Source: a methane-oxidizing endosymbiont of Gigantopelta aegis (GTDB lineage Bacteria > Pseudomonadota > Gammaproteobacteria > Methylococcales > Methylomonadaceae). Taken from it: a DNA stretch of 64,000 nt. Under the pieces are notes generated by a model. The model saw only the letters and a program-made list of their open reading frames with translations. It was not told the DNA's origin and searched no databases. Below, piece by piece: positions 7,204 through 18,283 of the stretch. The stretch's first letter is position 1. Each line of letters starts with the position of its first letter. The stretch lies in the NCBI RefSeq assembly GCF_016097405.1, contig NZ_JAEHGD010000001.1, positions 2,055,232-2,119,231 on the forward strand, written 5' to 3'. The translations under genes were made by a program, and so were the position numbers.

Positions 7204-9966
7204 ATGCTGAAAAAGCTGGTCAAAGTTGTTGTTGGAAGCCGAAATGATAGGCTGATTAAGAAGAAACAGAAAATCGTCAAAAAGATTAATGCCCTTGAGC
7301 CTGAATTTCAAGCATTATCCGATGATGCCTTGAAAGCGAAAACAGAAGAATTTAAAGCACGCTTGCAGCAAGGTGAAACACTGGACGATATTTTGCCTGA
7401 AGCATTTGCCGCCGTCAGAGAGGCGTCAGTCAGAGTCTTTGGTATGCGTCATTTCGATGTGCAGCTTATTGGCGGTATGGTGTTGCATGACGGCAAAATT
7501 GCCGAGATGAAAACCGGGGAAGGTAAAACCCTGATGGCAACGCTGGCGGCTTATTTGAATGCCTTGACCGGACGCGGTGTGCATGTGGTGACGGTAAACG
7601 ATTATTTGGCACAGCGTGATGCCGAATGGATGGGGAAACTGTATGGCTTTTTAGGTTTGACGACCGGCGTTATCATCAGCGACCTGGGACATGCCGAAAG
7701 GCAAGCCGCCTATGCAGCCGATATTACCTATGGTACCAATAACGAATTCGGTTTCGATTATCTGCGTGATAATATGGCTTTCAGCCTCGATCAAAAAGTA
7801 CAGCGTGAACTCTATTTTGCGATTGTCGATGAGGTAGACTCGATTTTGATTGATGAGGCCAGAACGCCGTTGATTATTTCAGGGCCTACAGAAGAAAGCA
7901 CCGAGATTTATCTAAAAACCAATGCCATCATTCCACACTTGACCGAGCAGAAAAAAGCCGACAATCCTGAAGACCAGGACAAAATGCCGGGTGATTATTT
8001 GGTCGATGAAAAATCCAAACAAGTGCATTTGACCGAAGCCGGCCATGAAAAAGTCGAGAAATTGATGGTCGAACATGGCTTGATGGAAGAAGGCGGCAGT
8101 TTATATGACACGGCCAATATTCGCTTGATGCATTATCTGAATGCGTCATTACGGGCACATGTTTTGTTTCAGCGCGATGTCGATTATGTGGTAGTGAATG
8201 ATCAGGTGATGATTGTCGATGAGTTTACCGGCCGCCTGATGAGCGGGCGACGTTGGTCGGAAGGCTTGCATCAGGCAATTGAAGCGAAAGAAGGGGTGAC
8301 CATCCAGAACGAAAACCAAACCTTAGCCTCCATTACTTTCCAGAATTATTTCCGGCTGTATGAAAAATTATCCGGGATGACCGGTACCGCTGATACCGAA
8401 GCCTTTGAATTGAATAATATTTATGGGCTGGAAGTTGTTGTGATTCCAACCCACCGCCCGATGATTCGTGATGATAAAGGTGATGTCGTCTATTTGACTG
8501 CGAAGGAAAAATACAATGCCATCGTCGCCGATATTGAAGATTGTGTTAAGCGCGGACAACCGGTGTTAGTCGGCACGACCTCAATTGAAAATTCCGAACT
8601 GTTGTCAGGGCTATTGACCAAAAAAGGCATTAAGCATGAGGTACTGAATGCCAAGCAGCACGAGCGGGAAGCGCATATTATCGAAATGGCCGGTATGCCT
8701 GGGGCTGTGACCATCGCCACCAATATGGCAGGGCGCGGTACCGATATCGTACTCGGTGGCAATCTGGATGCCGAATTGAAAGCCTTGGGCGAAGATGCTA
8801 GTGAGGCCGAAAAAGAGAAGGTAAAAGCGGCTTGGGAAGAGCGCCATCAAAAAGTGCTGGACAGCGGAGGCTTGCATGTCATCGGCTCAGAGCGACATGA
8901 ATCGCGCCGTATTGATAATCAGTTGCGCGGTCGTTCCGGACGTCAGGGCGATCCTGGCTCCACTCGGTTCTATTTGTCGCTGGAAGACGATCTGATGCGA
9001 ATTTTTGCCTCGGATCGGGTAGCCGCCTTGATGAAACGTTTAGGCATGGAAGAAGGTGAGGCGATCGAACACCCTTGGGTAACGCGTTCGATTGAGAATG
9101 CCCAGCGTAAGGTAGAAGGGCGTAACTTCGACATGCGTAAAGAAGTTCTGGCCTATGACGATGTCGCTAATGACCAACGTAAAGTGATTTATGCCCGCCG
9201 CAATGAACTGATGGCGGCTGAAGATATCAGCGACATGATTAGCGAGATTCGTGCAGATGTTGTGAATAGTGTTATTACGCAGTATATTCCGCCAAAAACC
9301 ATGGAAGAGCAATGGGATATTGCAGGACTTGAAGCGCATCTGCGCGATGAGTTCTTGCTTGATTTGCCGATTCAGAAAATGCTGGATGAAGATCATTCCT
9401 TGGATGAAGAGGGGCTGCGTAAGTTGATCATCGACGAAATGGAGCGAGTCAGCAAGGAAAAAGAACAGAAAGTGGGTGCCGATGTGTTCCGGCACTTTGA
9501 AAAATCGGTTATGTTGCAAGTTCTGGATAATAGTTGGAAGGAGCATTTAGCGGCGATGGATCAGCTGCGGCAAGGGATTCATTTTCGCGGCTATGCGCAG
9601 AAAGATCCAAAACAGGAATATAAACGGGAATCCTTTGAAATGTTCGCCAGCCTGTTGGATCATATTAAATATGAAGTTATCAGCATCTTAGCTAAGGTTC
9701 AGGTTAATCAGGAAGAAGATGTTGAGGCTATTGATGAGCAACGCCAGACAACGACGGAGTTGCATTATGAGCATGCCGAAGCTAATCCCGTGCTTGAGCC
9801 AGAAGAGCAGGCGACTGCAGCATTTGCACCTGAACCTGCCAATGAGCAAGAGCAGACACCGGAACAACAGCCTTTTGTTCGTGATGGACGCAAGGTTGGC
9901 CGTAATGAACCATGCCCGTGTGGTTCCGGTAAAAAATATAAACAGTGCCACGGTAAATTAAAGTAA
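7204..9966 (+). CDS. secA: Preprotein translocase ATPase SecA
   Basis: A 920-residue motor protein that drives unfolded proteins through SecYEG. The nucleotide-binding motifs are clear: Walker A in [19 protein letters not shown], the [19 protein letters not shown] motor motif, and [14 protein letters not shown] in the second domain. The C-terminal tail ends with the zinc-binding motif [14 protein letters not shown] that contacts SecB and ribosomes. I start at the ATG at 7204 ([16 protein letters not shown]) because this matches the family N-terminus; the longer frame begins at a TTG. The sequence is intact from end to end. Confidence 0.97.
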   Translation: MLKKLVKVVVGSRNDRLIKKKQKIVKKINALEPEFQALSDDALKAKTEEFKARLQQGETLDDILPEAFAAVREASVRVFGMRHFDVQLIGGMVLHDGKIAEMKTGEGKTLMATLAAYLNALTGRGVHVVTVNDYLAQRDAEWMGKLYGFLGLTTGVIISDLGHAERQAAYAADITYGTNNEFGFDYLRDNMAFSLDQKVQRELYFAIVDEVDSILIDEARTPLIISGPTEESTEIYLKTNAIIPHLTEQKKADNPEDQDKMPGDYLVDEKSKQVHLTEAGHEKVEKLMVEHGLMEEGGSLYDTANIRLMHYLNASLRAHVLFQRDVDYVVVNDQVMIVDEFTGRLMSGRRWSEGLHQAIEAKEGVTIQNENQTLASITFQNYFRLYEKLSGMTGTADTEAFELNNIYGLEVVVIPTHRPMIRDDKGDVVYLTAKEKYNAIVADIEDCVKRGQPVLVGTTSIENSELLSGLLTKKGIKHEVLNAKQHEREAHIIEMAGMPGAVTIATNMAGRGTDIVLGGNLDAELKALGEDASEAEKEKVKAAWEERHQKVLDSGGLHVIGSERHESRRIDNQLRGRSGRQGDPGSTRFYLSLEDDLMRIFASDRVAALMKRLGMEEGEAIEHPWVTRSIENAQRKVEGRNFDMRKEVLAYDDVANDQRKVIYARRNELMAAEDISDMISEIRADVVNSVITQYIPPKTMEEQWDIAGLEAHLRDEFLLDLPIQKMLDEDHSLDEEGLRKLIIDEMERVSKEKEQKVGADVFRHFEKSVMLQVLDNSWKEHLAAMDQLRQGIHFRGYAQKDPKQEYKRESFEMFASLLDHIKYEVISILAKVQVNQEEDVEAIDEQRQTTTELHYEHAEANPVLEPEEQATAAFAPEPANEQEQTPEQQPFVRDGRKVGRNEPCPCGSGKKYKQCHGKLK

Positions 9967-9969
9967 TCG

Positions 9970-10125
9970 GCAACGACTCAGCGTAATATACATTAATATC
10001 AGTCACTTACTCCAGAAGACGCCGTGAATACATCCTTGTAGGCTTGAATGTGACATCCATGTCACAAACACTTCTTCCGCAAGCAACTGATATTAAATGC
10101 TTTTTTTATTACGCTGAGTCGTTGC
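9970..10125. repeat. Palindromic intergenic element (REP/MITE-like) between secA and glgP
   Basis: The 156-bp element is bounded by an 18-bp perfect inverted repeat, GCAACGACTCAGCGTAAT and ATTACGCTGAGTCGTTGC. An inner inverted repeat, TTAATATCAGT and ACTGATATTAA, is nested inside it. The centre contains GCCGTGAATACATC and a palindromic GTGACATCCATGTCAC. It codes for nothing. It could form a long cruciform or RNA hairpin and may end secA transcription. Nested arms and a compact size suggest a non-autonomous mobile repeat. Confidence 0.8.
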
Positions 10126-10175
10126 AATAATCGTAGCCCTGTTCTTTTAGGACATTAAACTTCAAGGTATTCATC

Positions 10176-12677
10176 ATGCCCAATAACCGGTTTAAAAAAA
10201 GTCACCCTAAACCCGCTATTACCAAAATAGCGAAACTGGGAATGGATAAAAAGAGCTTTCAGCAAGACTTCAAACATTATTATCTGCATCGGCTGGGGCG
10301 GGATGAAAATTGTCGTTCGCCTTATTATGCCTATACCGCATCGGCACTCAGTCTGAGCGATCGCTTGATTGAGCGCTGGAAGTCAACCTACAACACCTAT
10401 CGTAAAAACGATTGCAAGAAAGCGTATTATTTATCGATGGAATTTTTAATTGGCCGTTCGATGAGTAATGCGATGTTAAACCTTGGCGTTGAAGATCCGC
10501 TCCGCAAAGCATTGTATGAACTGGGGCTGGATATTGAGGAACTGGAAGATGCCGAGCCCGATGCTGGTTTAGGTAATGGCGGTTTAGGGCGTTTGGCAGC
10601 CTGTTTCATCGATAGCTGTGCTACGCTGGAGTTGCCCGTTGTCGGCTATGGTTTGCGCTATGAATATGGCATGTTCAAACAGCTTATTGAAAATGGCTAT
10701 CAAGTGGAAGAGCCGGATCATTGGCTGAAAAATGGTAATGTCTGGGAGCTGGAGCGGCCAGAATATACCCAGCGGATAAAATTCTGGGGTCATACCGAAA
10801 ACTATGTCGATGAGCAGGGTACAACACGCACGCGCTGGGTCAATTCGCATGATATTCTGGCGGTTCCATTCGATATGCCAGTTCCAGGCTTTAAGAATGG
10901 CACGGTCAACACGTTGCGGTTATGGAAAGCAACAGCTACCGAAGAATTTGATCTGGATGAATTTAATGCCGGCGAATATGCAGAAGCTGTAGCGAAAAAG
11001 AACAATGCCGAAAATATAACGATGGTGTTGTATCCGAACGATGCGAATGAAAATGGAAAAGCCTTGCGCTTGCAACAGCAATATTTATTAGCATCGGCTA
11101 GTTTGCAGGATGTCATTGCAAATTGGATTGGTCGGCATGGTACCGACTTTTCTCGGTTTGCAGAAAAAAATTGTTTTCAATTGAATGACACTCACCCGAG
11201 TATTTCCGTTGCCGAATTGATGCGGTTGTTAATTGATGAGCATCAATTGGAGTGGGATGAAGCGTGGGAAATTACCACCCAAACTATGGCTTATACAAAC
11301 CATACATTGCTACCGGAGGCACTGGAGAAATGGTCGGTTGGGCTAATGCAGCATATGTTGCCACGCTTGATGGAAATTATTTTCGAAATCAATGCGCGTT
11401 TTATGGCTCAGGTTTCGGCGAAGTGGCCAGGTGATTTTGACCGTATGCGTCGCATGTCGATTATTGAAGAAGGGCATGATAAGCAAGTGCGTATGGCTTT
11501 TCTAGCCATCGTCGGCAGCTTTTCTGTGAATGGTGTGGCTGAACTGCATTCAAAGTTATTGAAAGAAGGTCTGTTTAAAGATTTTTATGAGTTGTGGCCA
11601 GAAAAGTTCAATAACAAAACCAATGGCGTGACGCCGCGGCGTTGGTTGGCAGGATGTAATCCTGAATTGGCGGCATTGATCAGTAAACATATCGGAGATA
11701 AGTGGCTCACCGATTTATCGCAGTTAGATAAACTCAAATCCTATACCGAGGATGCCAAATTTCGTAAGCAATGGCGGGAAATCAAACAGGCTAATAAACA
11801 GCGTTTAGCCGAATATGCTCTGCACGAGCAAGGTGTGAAATTAAACACGGATGCTTTGTTTGATATTCAGGTGAAAAGAATACACGAATACAAACGGCAG
11901 CTGCTGAATGTGTTGCATGTCATTCATTTGTATAACCGAATCAAAAGCGGCGATACACAAAACTGGGTCAATCGCTGTGTGTTGATTGGCGGGAAAGCGG
12001 CACCGGGTTATGCCATGGCTAAAAAAACCATTAAGCTGATCAATAATGTTGCCGATGTCATTAACAATGACCCCGAAGTCGGAGACAAGTTAAAGCTGGT
12101 ATTCATGAGTAATTATCGTGTTTCGGCGATGGAAAAGATCTGTCCGGCTGCCGATTTATCAGAACAGATTTCAACGGCGGGTAAAGAGGCCTCCGGTACC
12201 GGAAATATGAAATTTATGATGAATGGTGCTTTGACCATCGGGACGCTTGATGGTGCGAATATTGAAATCCGGGAAGAAGTCGGAGATGAAAATTTCTTCC
12301 TGTTTGGGTTGACTGAAGAAGAAGTCGAAGCCTTGCGTGGCCATTATAATCCGCAAACCTATATCGAACAGGATGAAGATTTGCAGGCGGTCATGCAGTT
12401 GCTCGAATGCGGCCACTTTAATCAGTTTGAGCCGGGGATTTTTGATGACATCATTTCGGCGGTTAAAAGCCCGGCCGATCCATGGATGACGATTGCAGAT
12501 TTTCGTAGTTTTGTCGATGCCCAACGCAGAGTTGAACAGGCGTTTCTGAAACAAGAAGACTGGACCAGAATGAGTATTTTAAATACGGCCAGTAGTGGTA
12601 AATTCTCAACCGACCGTACTATTAGTGAATATAACGATGAAATCTGGAAGCTGGACGCGGTAAACGTCTCTTCCTGA
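10176..12677 (+). CDS. glgP: Glycogen/maltodextrin phosphorylase
   Basis: An 833-residue GT35 enzyme that releases glucose-1-phosphate from alpha-1,4-glucans. The early motif [19 protein letters not shown] and the pyridoxal-phosphate lysine in [27 protein letters not shown] are intact. The full length agrees with the family (about 800-840 residues). The first 25 residues are basic and poorly conserved, but no other start is better placed. Type I methanotrophs store glycogen, so the gene fits. Its stop overlaps the trmL start by one base. Confidence 0.95.
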   Translation: MPNNRFKKSHPKPAITKIAKLGMDKKSFQQDFKHYYLHRLGRDENCRSPYYAYTASALSLSDRLIERWKSTYNTYRKNDCKKAYYLSMEFLIGRSMSNAMLNLGVEDPLRKALYELGLDIEELEDAEPDAGLGNGGLGRLAACFIDSCATLELPVVGYGLRYEYGMFKQLIENGYQVEEPDHWLKNGNVWELERPEYTQRIKFWGHTENYVDEQGTTRTRWVNSHDILAVPFDMPVPGFKNGTVNTLRLWKATATEEFDLDEFNAGEYAEAVAKKNNAENITMVLYPNDANENGKALRLQQQYLLASASLQDVIANWIGRHGTDFSRFAEKNCFQLNDTHPSISVAELMRLLIDEHQLEWDEAWEITTQTMAYTNHTLLPEALEKWSVGLMQHMLPRLMEIIFEINARFMAQVSAKWPGDFDRMRRMSIIEEGHDKQVRMAFLAIVGSFSVNGVAELHSKLLKEGLFKDFYELWPEKFNNKTNGVTPRRWLAGCNPELAALISKHIGDKWLTDLSQLDKLKSYTEDAKFRKQWREIKQANKQRLAEYALHEQGVKLNTDALFDIQVKRIHEYKRQLLNVLHVIHLYNRIKSGDTQNWVNRCVLIGGKAAPGYAMAKKTIKLINNVADVINNDPEVGDKLKLVFMSNYRVSAMEKICPAADLSEQISTAGKEASGTGNMKFMMNGALTIGTLDGANIEIREEVGDENFFLFGLTEEEVEALRGHYNPQTYIEQDEDLQAVMQLLECGHFNQFEPGIFDDIISAVKSPADPWMTIADFRSFVDAQRRVEQAFLKQEDWTRMSILNTASSGKFSTDRTISEYNDEIWKLDAVNVSS

Positions 12678-13147
12678 TGATCAATATTGTTTTGTATCAA
12701 CCGGAAATTCCGGCCAATACCGGTAATATTATACGGCTGTGTGCCAATACCGGCGCACAGTTACATTTGATACACCCTTTAGGCTTTGTGCTGGATGACA
12801 AACGCTTGCGACGGGCAGGGCTAGATTATCATGAATGGGTCAATATTCATCAATATGCATCACTGGATGATTATCTTGAAAAAGCGTCACCAAAGCGTCT
12901 GTTTGCCCTAAGCACAAAAGGGCGGACGGTCTATAGTCACGTCGAATTCGAAAGCGGTGATGCCTTTATTTTTGGCCCCGAAACCCGAGGGCTGCCCGAA
13001 AGTTTTCTGGCGCATCTTGAATCAGACCGAACACTATACTTGCCCATGAAAGCGCAAAGCCGCAGTCTTAATCTTTCCAATACCGTCGGTATCGTCCTTT
13101 ATGAAGCCTGGCGGCAGATGGGCTTTGATGGTGCGATATTGAAATAG
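12677..13147 (+). CDS. trmL: tRNA (cytidine(34)-2'-O)-methyltransferase TrmL
   Basis: A 156-residue SPOUT-class enzyme that methylates the wobble ribose of certain tRNA-Leu species using S-adenosylmethionine. The start [20 protein letters not shown], the [10 protein letters not shown] loop and the C-terminal [15 protein letters not shown] trefoil-knot region are characteristic. The ATGA arrangement couples it to glgP. The EAL protein gene follows by 8 bases. Confidence 0.93.
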   Translation: MINIVLYQPEIPANTGNIIRLCANTGAQLHLIHPLGFVLDDKRLRRAGLDYHEWVNIHQYASLDDYLEKASPKRLFALSTKGRTVYSHVEFESGDAFIFGPETRGLPESFLAHLESDRTLYLPMKAQSRSLNLSNTVGIVLYEAWRQMGFDGAILK

Positions 13148-13155
13148 ATAAAAAA

Positions 13156-14904
13156 ATGGATGCTGTCTCCACTAAGGTGCTAAAAATATTGGTTGTTGAT
13201 GATGACCCTGTGACGCAGCAGATAATCGGGGAAGCATTAAAATTAGTCACAGCGTTCCAGTGTCTCGTTTGTGATGATGGCGAGGCGGCACTGACGATTT
13301 TGAAACATACGGTAGTCGATCTGGTTTTGCTAGATATTGAGCTTCAAGGCATGAATGGCCTGGATGTTTGTCGTCATATCCGGCAAAATCCACTAATAGC
13401 ACATCTTCCTGTTGTTATGATGATTGCTACGGATGATTTCGATGCACTTGAGCAGGCTTATCAGGCTGGAGCGACTGACTTTAGCAGTAAGCCGATAAAT
13501 GGCGCATTGTTAGCCCAGCATATCCGTTTCATTTTACAGGCGAGTCAGGCGCAGCGCATACAAGCAGAGCGTATTCATAGTCTGACTTGTTATGATGACT
13601 TAACCGGCATGGCTAATCGTGCTGGTTTTCAGGAAAAGCTACGACAAGCCTGTGAACGGGCCGAAAAAGAAGGCCGTATTCTGGCTGTTGTATTGCTCGA
13701 TCTTGATCGTTTTCAATTGATCAATGATACCTTAGGGCGCGAAATGGCCGATCAGCTTATTAAAGCTATCGAGGAGCGTATCAGTCGGCTTGATTTAGGG
13801 TCGTTTTTTGCGGCACATTTGAGTAGTGATGAATTCAGCGTGTTATTTACTGACCTTGGTGCAAGTGAAGACGAAGCTAGGCATAAATTACAGCTATTGA
13901 TTTTCAGGCTGATGGGAAGCCTGAAAAAGCCCCTGCACATTGCCGATCAGGTGATCAATATTTCGGTGAGTATGGGGTATTGCCTGTTTCCGACGGCGGA
14001 TACCGATAAAGAGGATGTGTTGAAGCATGCTAACATCGCGTTGAAAGCCGCTAAGAAAGAAGGTGGGCGTCAAGTAAAAGGTTTTCATCCCGAGCAGATG
14101 GCGCAAAGAATTCGGCGCTTCAGCATTGAAAATGGCTTGAAACAAGCGATAAAACAACATGAATTCCAGATGTATTATCAACCGCAGTTTAATGCCGATG
14201 GTCGCTTAATTGCCGCAGAAGCCCTGATTCGCTGGCCTTCTGCCAGTTTTGGCTGGATTTCACCCGAGCTGTTTGTGCCCATCGCGGAAGAATGTGGATT
14301 GATTGCCGAGATCGGGAAATGGATTCTTGAAACAGTTTGTCAACAAATAAAGCAGTGGGAAGAACGTGGGTTGTTGGGTCAACAGGGTTTGCAACAGGTG
14401 GCGGTGAATGTGTCGGCACGGCAATTTTATCGCGCCAATTTTTTGCAAGAGCTTGAAAAAATTATCGCTAAATCGGCTATTCAGCCGCAAGCACTTGAGC
14501 TGGAAATGACCGAATCTTGCTTGATACAGCATGTCGACCATGTGCTGGCTATTTTCGACCAATTACAGCAGATGGGGATTCAATTGGCATTGGATGATTT
14601 TGGAACGGGCTATTCCAGTTTGTCCTATTTAAGGGATTTTCAGCCTGATAAACTGAAAATAGATCAATCCTTTGTCAGAAACAGCCTTGAAAACGAAAAA
14701 GACGCCAAAATTGTCCGTGCCATCATCGCTATGGCAAAAAGCCTGAATATCACCGTACTGGCTGAAGGCGTTGAATCTCGACAACATTTTGATTTTTTAA
14801 TTCAGCAAGGCTGCCAGCAATTTCAAGGCTATTATTTTGGTAAAGCAATGTTGGCGCAGGATTTTGAACAATTCATCATTTCGCAGCAAGCAACTGCGCA
14901 ATAA
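13156..14904 (+). CDS. Response regulator with degenerate GGDEF and intact EAL domain
   Basis: A 582-residue signalling protein. A receiver domain (about residues 10-125) has the acidic pair DDD and the phosphoacceptor aspartate in LVLLDIELQGMNGLDVC. A GGDEF-like domain (about 150-305) has SSDEF in place of GGDEF and so is probably not a cyclase. The EAL domain (about 325-570) keeps EALIRW, EMTES, LDDFGTGYSSLSYL, KIDQSFV and AEGVES, so it should hydrolyse c-di-GMP. No membrane segment is seen. Phosphorylation by an unknown kinase would control c-di-GMP turnover. Its 3' end overlaps the convergent APH-type gene by 29 bases. Confidence 0.9.
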   Translation: MDAVSTKVLKILVVDDDPVTQQIIGEALKLVTAFQCLVCDDGEAALTILKHTVVDLVLLDIELQGMNGLDVCRHIRQNPLIAHLPVVMMIATDDFDALEQAYQAGATDFSSKPINGALLAQHIRFILQASQAQRIQAERIHSLTCYDDLTGMANRAGFQEKLRQACERAEKEGRILAVVLLDLDRFQLINDTLGREMADQLIKAIEERISRLDLGSFFAAHLSSDEFSVLFTDLGASEDEARHKLQLLIFRLMGSLKKPLHIADQVINISVSMGYCLFPTADTDKEDVLKHANIALKAAKKEGGRQVKGFHPEQMAQRIRRFSIENGLKQAIKQHEFQMYYQPQFNADGRLIAAEALIRWPSASFGWISPELFVPIAEECGLIAEIGKWILETVCQQIKQWEERGLLGQQGLQQVAVNVSARQFYRANFLQELEKIIAKSAIQPQALELEMTESCLIQHVDHVLAIFDQLQQMGIQLALDDFGTGYSSLSYLRDFQPDKLKIDQSFVRNSLENEKDAKIVRAIIAMAKSLNITVLAEGVESRQHFDFLIQQGCQQFQGYYFGKAMLAQDFEQFIISQQATAQ

Positions 14905-15937
14905 GTCGTTCAATCGCCTCGCGCTTCTCCAGAATATCCTGGCATAACCGAAACTGATACAGACTGCGTTGCAGGTTTTGCTGTGGATAATCGACGCTGA
15001 AATAAACATTGCCTTGCAAATAATCGGTAAAAAAACGCAGACCTAATTCAAAGGGCAACAAGGCGATGGCCGGATACATATAATCCATATCCGCTGGCGT
15101 TAAAACATCCTGTATTGATTGCAGGTAGTTTCCAAGCAGTGCTTTTAGAAGCACTAAATCCAGGTGTTGATCCGGGGTCTGACAGACCGAACGCACACAA
15201 TCGGCAATATCATGCAGTAACAAGCCCGGTTTGACGGTATCAAGATCGATTAACGCACAGACTTGATTGCTATTGGTTCTAAACAGAAAATTATTCAGCT
15301 TAGGGTCGCCATGCGTAATGCGCGGCTGTAAAACCGCCTGTGAGCGCGCCTGTTCCAGCATTAAAGCCAGGCTTCGGTGCCGGGCAATAAACTGCTGACA
15401 AAAAAGATCATCACCCGTGCGCGATGGTGGCGAGTGCTCCTGCATAACCTGCTCATAGTGCGCCAGATACTGCGGAGTGATGTGAAAGCCTGGCAGTGTA
15501 TCGTGTAAGGCATTGACCGGCAGATTGGCGAATTGTCGATGAAACTGCGCCAATGCATTGCCGACATTGGCCGCCTCAGCCGTTGAGCGGATTGAGTCCC
15601 GGGTTTCACTGTTTTTAATATAGCTCATTACACGCCAGGGCTGATTCTCTGTATCATAATGCAACAGTGCGCCTTGCGGGGTGGTCCGAAATGTAGGAAA
15701 TACCAGAGCGGCAGGTTCAGGGCTTTTTTGCAGATGATTTTGTAGGCACAGCAGGTTGTGCATGATTTTCTCAGGTTGTGGGAAAACCTGCGTATTAATC
15801 CGTTGCAAAACCCAGCTCGAGTCGGGCCAATCCAGGCGGAATGTCGTATTGATCAGGCCGTGGCCAAGCGGTGTGATACCCGGCGCTGGCCGGTCTGGAA
15901 AAAATGCCGCAATCACCGCGTTTGCGGCTGTTTTCAT
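14876..15937 (-). CDS. APH-family small-molecule phosphotransferase (NahK-like)
   Basis: A 353-residue kinase of the aminoglycoside/choline phosphotransferase fold. The catalytic loop HGDPKLNNFLF and the metal-binding LIDLDTV are intact. The N-terminal pattern GHGLINTTFRLDWPDSSWVLQRIN resembles N-acetylhexosamine-1-kinase-like proteins, so a sugar is a plausible substrate; this is inference from the N-terminus only. The gene overlaps rdgB by an ATGA junction and is the third gene of an rph-rdgB-APH operon. Confidence 0.75.
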   Translation of the reverse strand: MKTAANAVIAAFFPDRPAPGITPLGHGLINTTFRLDWPDSSWVLQRINTQVFPQPEKIMHNLLCLQNHLQKSPEPAALVFPTFRTTPQGALLHYDTENQPWRVMSYIKNSETRDSIRSTAEAANVGNALAQFHRQFANLPVNALHDTLPGFHITPQYLAHYEQVMQEHSPPSRTGDDLFCQQFIARHRSLALMLEQARSQAVLQPRITHGDPKLNNFLFRTNSNQVCALIDLDTVKPGLLLHDIADCVRSVCQTPDQHLDLVLLKALLGNYLQSIQDVLTPADMDYMYPAIALLPFELGLRFFTDYLQGNVYFSVDYPQQNLQRSLYQFRLCQDILEKREAIERLIAQLLAAK

Positions 15938-16530
15938 GGGGATAATTGCCGCAGCAGTGCTTGCAGCGCCTGACTACGGTGACTGAGGGCATTTTTTTGT
16001 GCAGGCGCCAGCTGTGCCGAAGTGCAGCCTAATTCCGGCAGCCAGAAAACGGGATCATAACCAAAGCCGTTTTCACCTTTAGCCTGGTCGATGATTTCAC
16101 CTTCCCAGCTGCCTTGAGCAATCAGCGGGAATGGGTCATCGGCATGGCGCATCAGCACGATGACACAAATAAAGCGGGCCGTGCGCTGATGTTTAGGCAC
16201 AGAGCGAATTTCGTTCAATAATTTGTCCAGATTGTCCTGGTCGCTGGCATCAATACCGGCATAACGGGCAGACAAGACACCGGGCACGCCGTTTAAAGCA
16301 TCTACTACCAGCCCGGAATCATCGGCCAGCGCCGGACGAGCACTGTGGCGGGCGGCGTTGCGGGCCTTGATAATGGCATTCTCGACAAAAGTACTGCCGG
16401 TTTCTTCTGCATCCGGCACTTTGAATTGAGATTGCGGAAGGATGGCGTCATGTTTCAAAATTGCCTGAAACTCTCGGATTTTACCGGGGTTTCCGCTGGC
16501 CAGAACAATTTCAGGAAAATGCTGCAACAT
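15934..16530 (-). CDS. rdgB: Non-canonical purine NTP pyrophosphatase RdgB
   Basis: A 198-residue Ham1-family house-cleaning enzyme that hydrolyses dITP, ITP and XTP to the monophosphates. The signature SGNPGKIREF near the N-terminus and DDSGLVVDALNGVPGVLSARYAG in the centre are intact. It lies 7 bases after rph and overlaps the next gene by four bases, so the three are one transcript. Confidence 0.95.
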   Translation of the reverse strand: MLQHFPEIVLASGNPGKIREFQAILKHDAILPQSQFKVPDAEETGSTFVENAIIKARNAARHSARPALADDSGLVVDALNGVPGVLSARYAGIDASDQDNLDKLLNEIRSVPKHQRTARFICVIVLMRHADDPFPLIAQGSWEGEIIDQAKGENGFGYDPVFWLPELGCTSAQLAPAQKNALSHRSQALQALLRQLSP

Positions 16531-16537
16531 AAGCTTG

Positions 16538-17257
16538 TTACGCTGCCTTGAGCGCTTCGCGCTGTTTTTCTAATAAAATCTGAATACCATGGTCAGCCAA
16601 ATCCAGCATTTGATTGAGTTCATCACGACGGAAAGCATGGCCTTCGGCAGTACCCTGAACCTCAATAAATGCGCCGGCATCGTTCATGACCACGTTCATA
16701 TCGGTTTCAGCCTCACTGTCTTCGGCATAATCAAGATCCAGCACTGGAACGCCATTATAAATACCCACTGAGACCGAGGCGAGTTGGCCATGCAAAGGAT
16801 TCTTCTTGATTTTATTCTGATCCAGTAAGTGTTGAATGGCCAGAGATAAGGCGACAAATCCACCGGTAATCGATGCGGTGCGCGTGCCGCCATCGGCCTG
16901 TAATACATCGCAATCTAAGGTAATTGTATTCTCACCTAAGGCTGACAAGTCAATGACGGCCCGTAGGGAGCGGCCAATCAGGCGTTGAATTTCCAGTGTG
17001 CGTCCGCCTTGTTTACCGCGACTGGCCTCACGACCCATGCGTGAATGGGTGGAGCGTGGCAGCATGCCGTATTCAGCCGTTAGCCAACCCTGGCCTTTGC
17101 CCTTCAGAAAGCGGGGAACCATAGGGTCGATACTGGCGGTACATAAAACCCGGGTGTCGCCAAATTCGACCAGCACAGAACCTTCGGCATGTTTGGTGTA
17201 ATGACAAGTAAAGTTAATATCGCGCAATTGATCCGGTAAACGTCCGCTTGGTCTCAT
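16538..17257 (-). CDS. rph: Ribonuclease PH
   Basis: A 239-residue phosphorolytic 3'-5' exoribonuclease that trims tRNA 3' ends. The start MRPSGR, the [25 protein letters not shown] segment and the catalytic core [21 protein letters not shown] are all present. The protein is full length and shows no frameshift of the sort known from E. coli K-12. It is the first gene of the operon with rdgB. Confidence 0.96.
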   Translation of the reverse strand: MRPSGRLPDQLRDINFTCHYTKHAEGSVLVEFGDTRVLCTASIDPMVPRFLKGKGQGWLTAEYGMLPRSTHSRMGREASRGKQGGRTLEIQRLIGRSLRAVIDLSALGENTITLDCDVLQADGGTRTASITGGFVALSLAIQHLLDQNKIKKNPLHGQLASVSVGIYNGVPVLDLDYAEDSEAETDMNVVMNDAGAFIEVQGTAEGHAFRRDELNQMLDLADHGIQILLEKQREALKAA

Positions 17258-17334
17258 GGTGGTTAATCCCTGTATTTTGAAAGCGGCACAGTATACCCGA
17301 TTTTAGCATTAAAATTCATGTGTAAAACAGGGCG

Positions 17335-18240
17335 TTAATGATTCGTTGGATTCAGCACATCCATGAGTTGTTGTACCGAATTGGGGCGTTCGGCTGGGTG
17401 CACGGCCATGGCCCAATCTATCGCTTCCAGTAAATAACGGGGCAGTTTGTTTTTTAGCGCCTTCACTGCCGGGGTTAACTTATCCTGCTGATTGCGCTCC
17501 GGTGCCGGAATAGGGGGCTTGGCTTCCACGCAAGCCCGCATCGTTGCGCCAATGGCGTAAATATCGGACCAGGGGCCGAGTTGAATGGTATTGGAATATT
17601 GCTCAATGGGCGAAAACCCCTTCGTCAACACTTTGGTACGTTTGAATTTTTTTGGGATGGGGTATTGTTCGATCGCCCCAAAATCCAGCAGCAGGGGATC
17701 AAAACCAGTACGGATCAGAATATTGGCGGGCTTGATATCTAAGTGCAACAGGTTTTTTTGATGAATCAAGGCAACGCCTGCTAGTAAGTGGGTAAATACC
17801 GTGCGAATAAATGTTTCATCTATTTTGACCAGCTTTTTTTTCAAAATTTTATCCAGCGTTAACCCATAATCATAGGTCATCACCATATAAACAGTATCAT
17901 TGGCCTGAAAAAAATTGATCACATCGACAATATTCGGATGCTTTAAATCGGCCAGCACCTTAGCTTCCTCAAAAAACAGGGCGCGGCCGCGCATAAATAA
18001 CTTACGATTTTCCTCGTTATGTGGCGTCACTACATTGTTCCAGGTACGGTGTGCCAGTTTACGCGGCAGATATTCCTTTATCGCAACCTGCACCTGATCT
18101 TTAAGTTGGCGCGCCAGATAAACCGAACTGAAGCCACCATGTGCCAGCTCCCGCTCAATCATGTACTGGTCTATAATGGTTCCGGTCTGTAAGTAGTTCC
18201 ATTCTTGAGAATAGGTTTCCGGGTCGTAATGTTCGGACAT
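17335..18240 (-). CDS. Eukaryotic-type serine/threonine protein kinase
   Basis: A 301-residue soluble kinase. The glycine-rich loop is AHGGFSSVYLARQ, the ATP lysine is in VQVAIKEYLP, the catalytic loop is HLDIKPANIL and the metal-binding motif is LDFGAIEQY. It consists of a kinase domain alone: no membrane segment, PASTA or other sensor domain is present. The substrate is unknown. It is transcribed away from yicC, with 43 bases between the two starts, so both promoters must lie in this small gap or inside the genes. Confidence 0.9.
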   Translation of the reverse strand: MSEHYDPETYSQEWNYLQTGTIIDQYMIERELAHGGFSSVYLARQLKDQVQVAIKEYLPRKLAHRTWNNVVTPHNEENRKLFMRGRALFFEEAKVLADLKHPNIVDVINFFQANDTVYMVMTYDYGLTLDKILKKKLVKIDETFIRTVFTHLLAGVALIHQKNLLHLDIKPANILIRTGFDPLLLDFGAIEQYPIPKKFKRTKVLTKGFSPIEQYSNTIQLGPWSDIYAIGATMRACVEAKPPIPAPERNQQDKLTPAVKALKNKLPRYLLEAIDWAMAVHPAERPNSVQQLMDVLNPTNH

Positions 18241-18283
18241 AAGGACACGCTAAAATTAAAACCGTTATAAGTATAGGTGAAAT

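Noticed and set aside
9040-9546. A 168-codon minus-strand frame inside secA
   Set aside because: It is a shadow of the secA coding sequence with no independent protein features.
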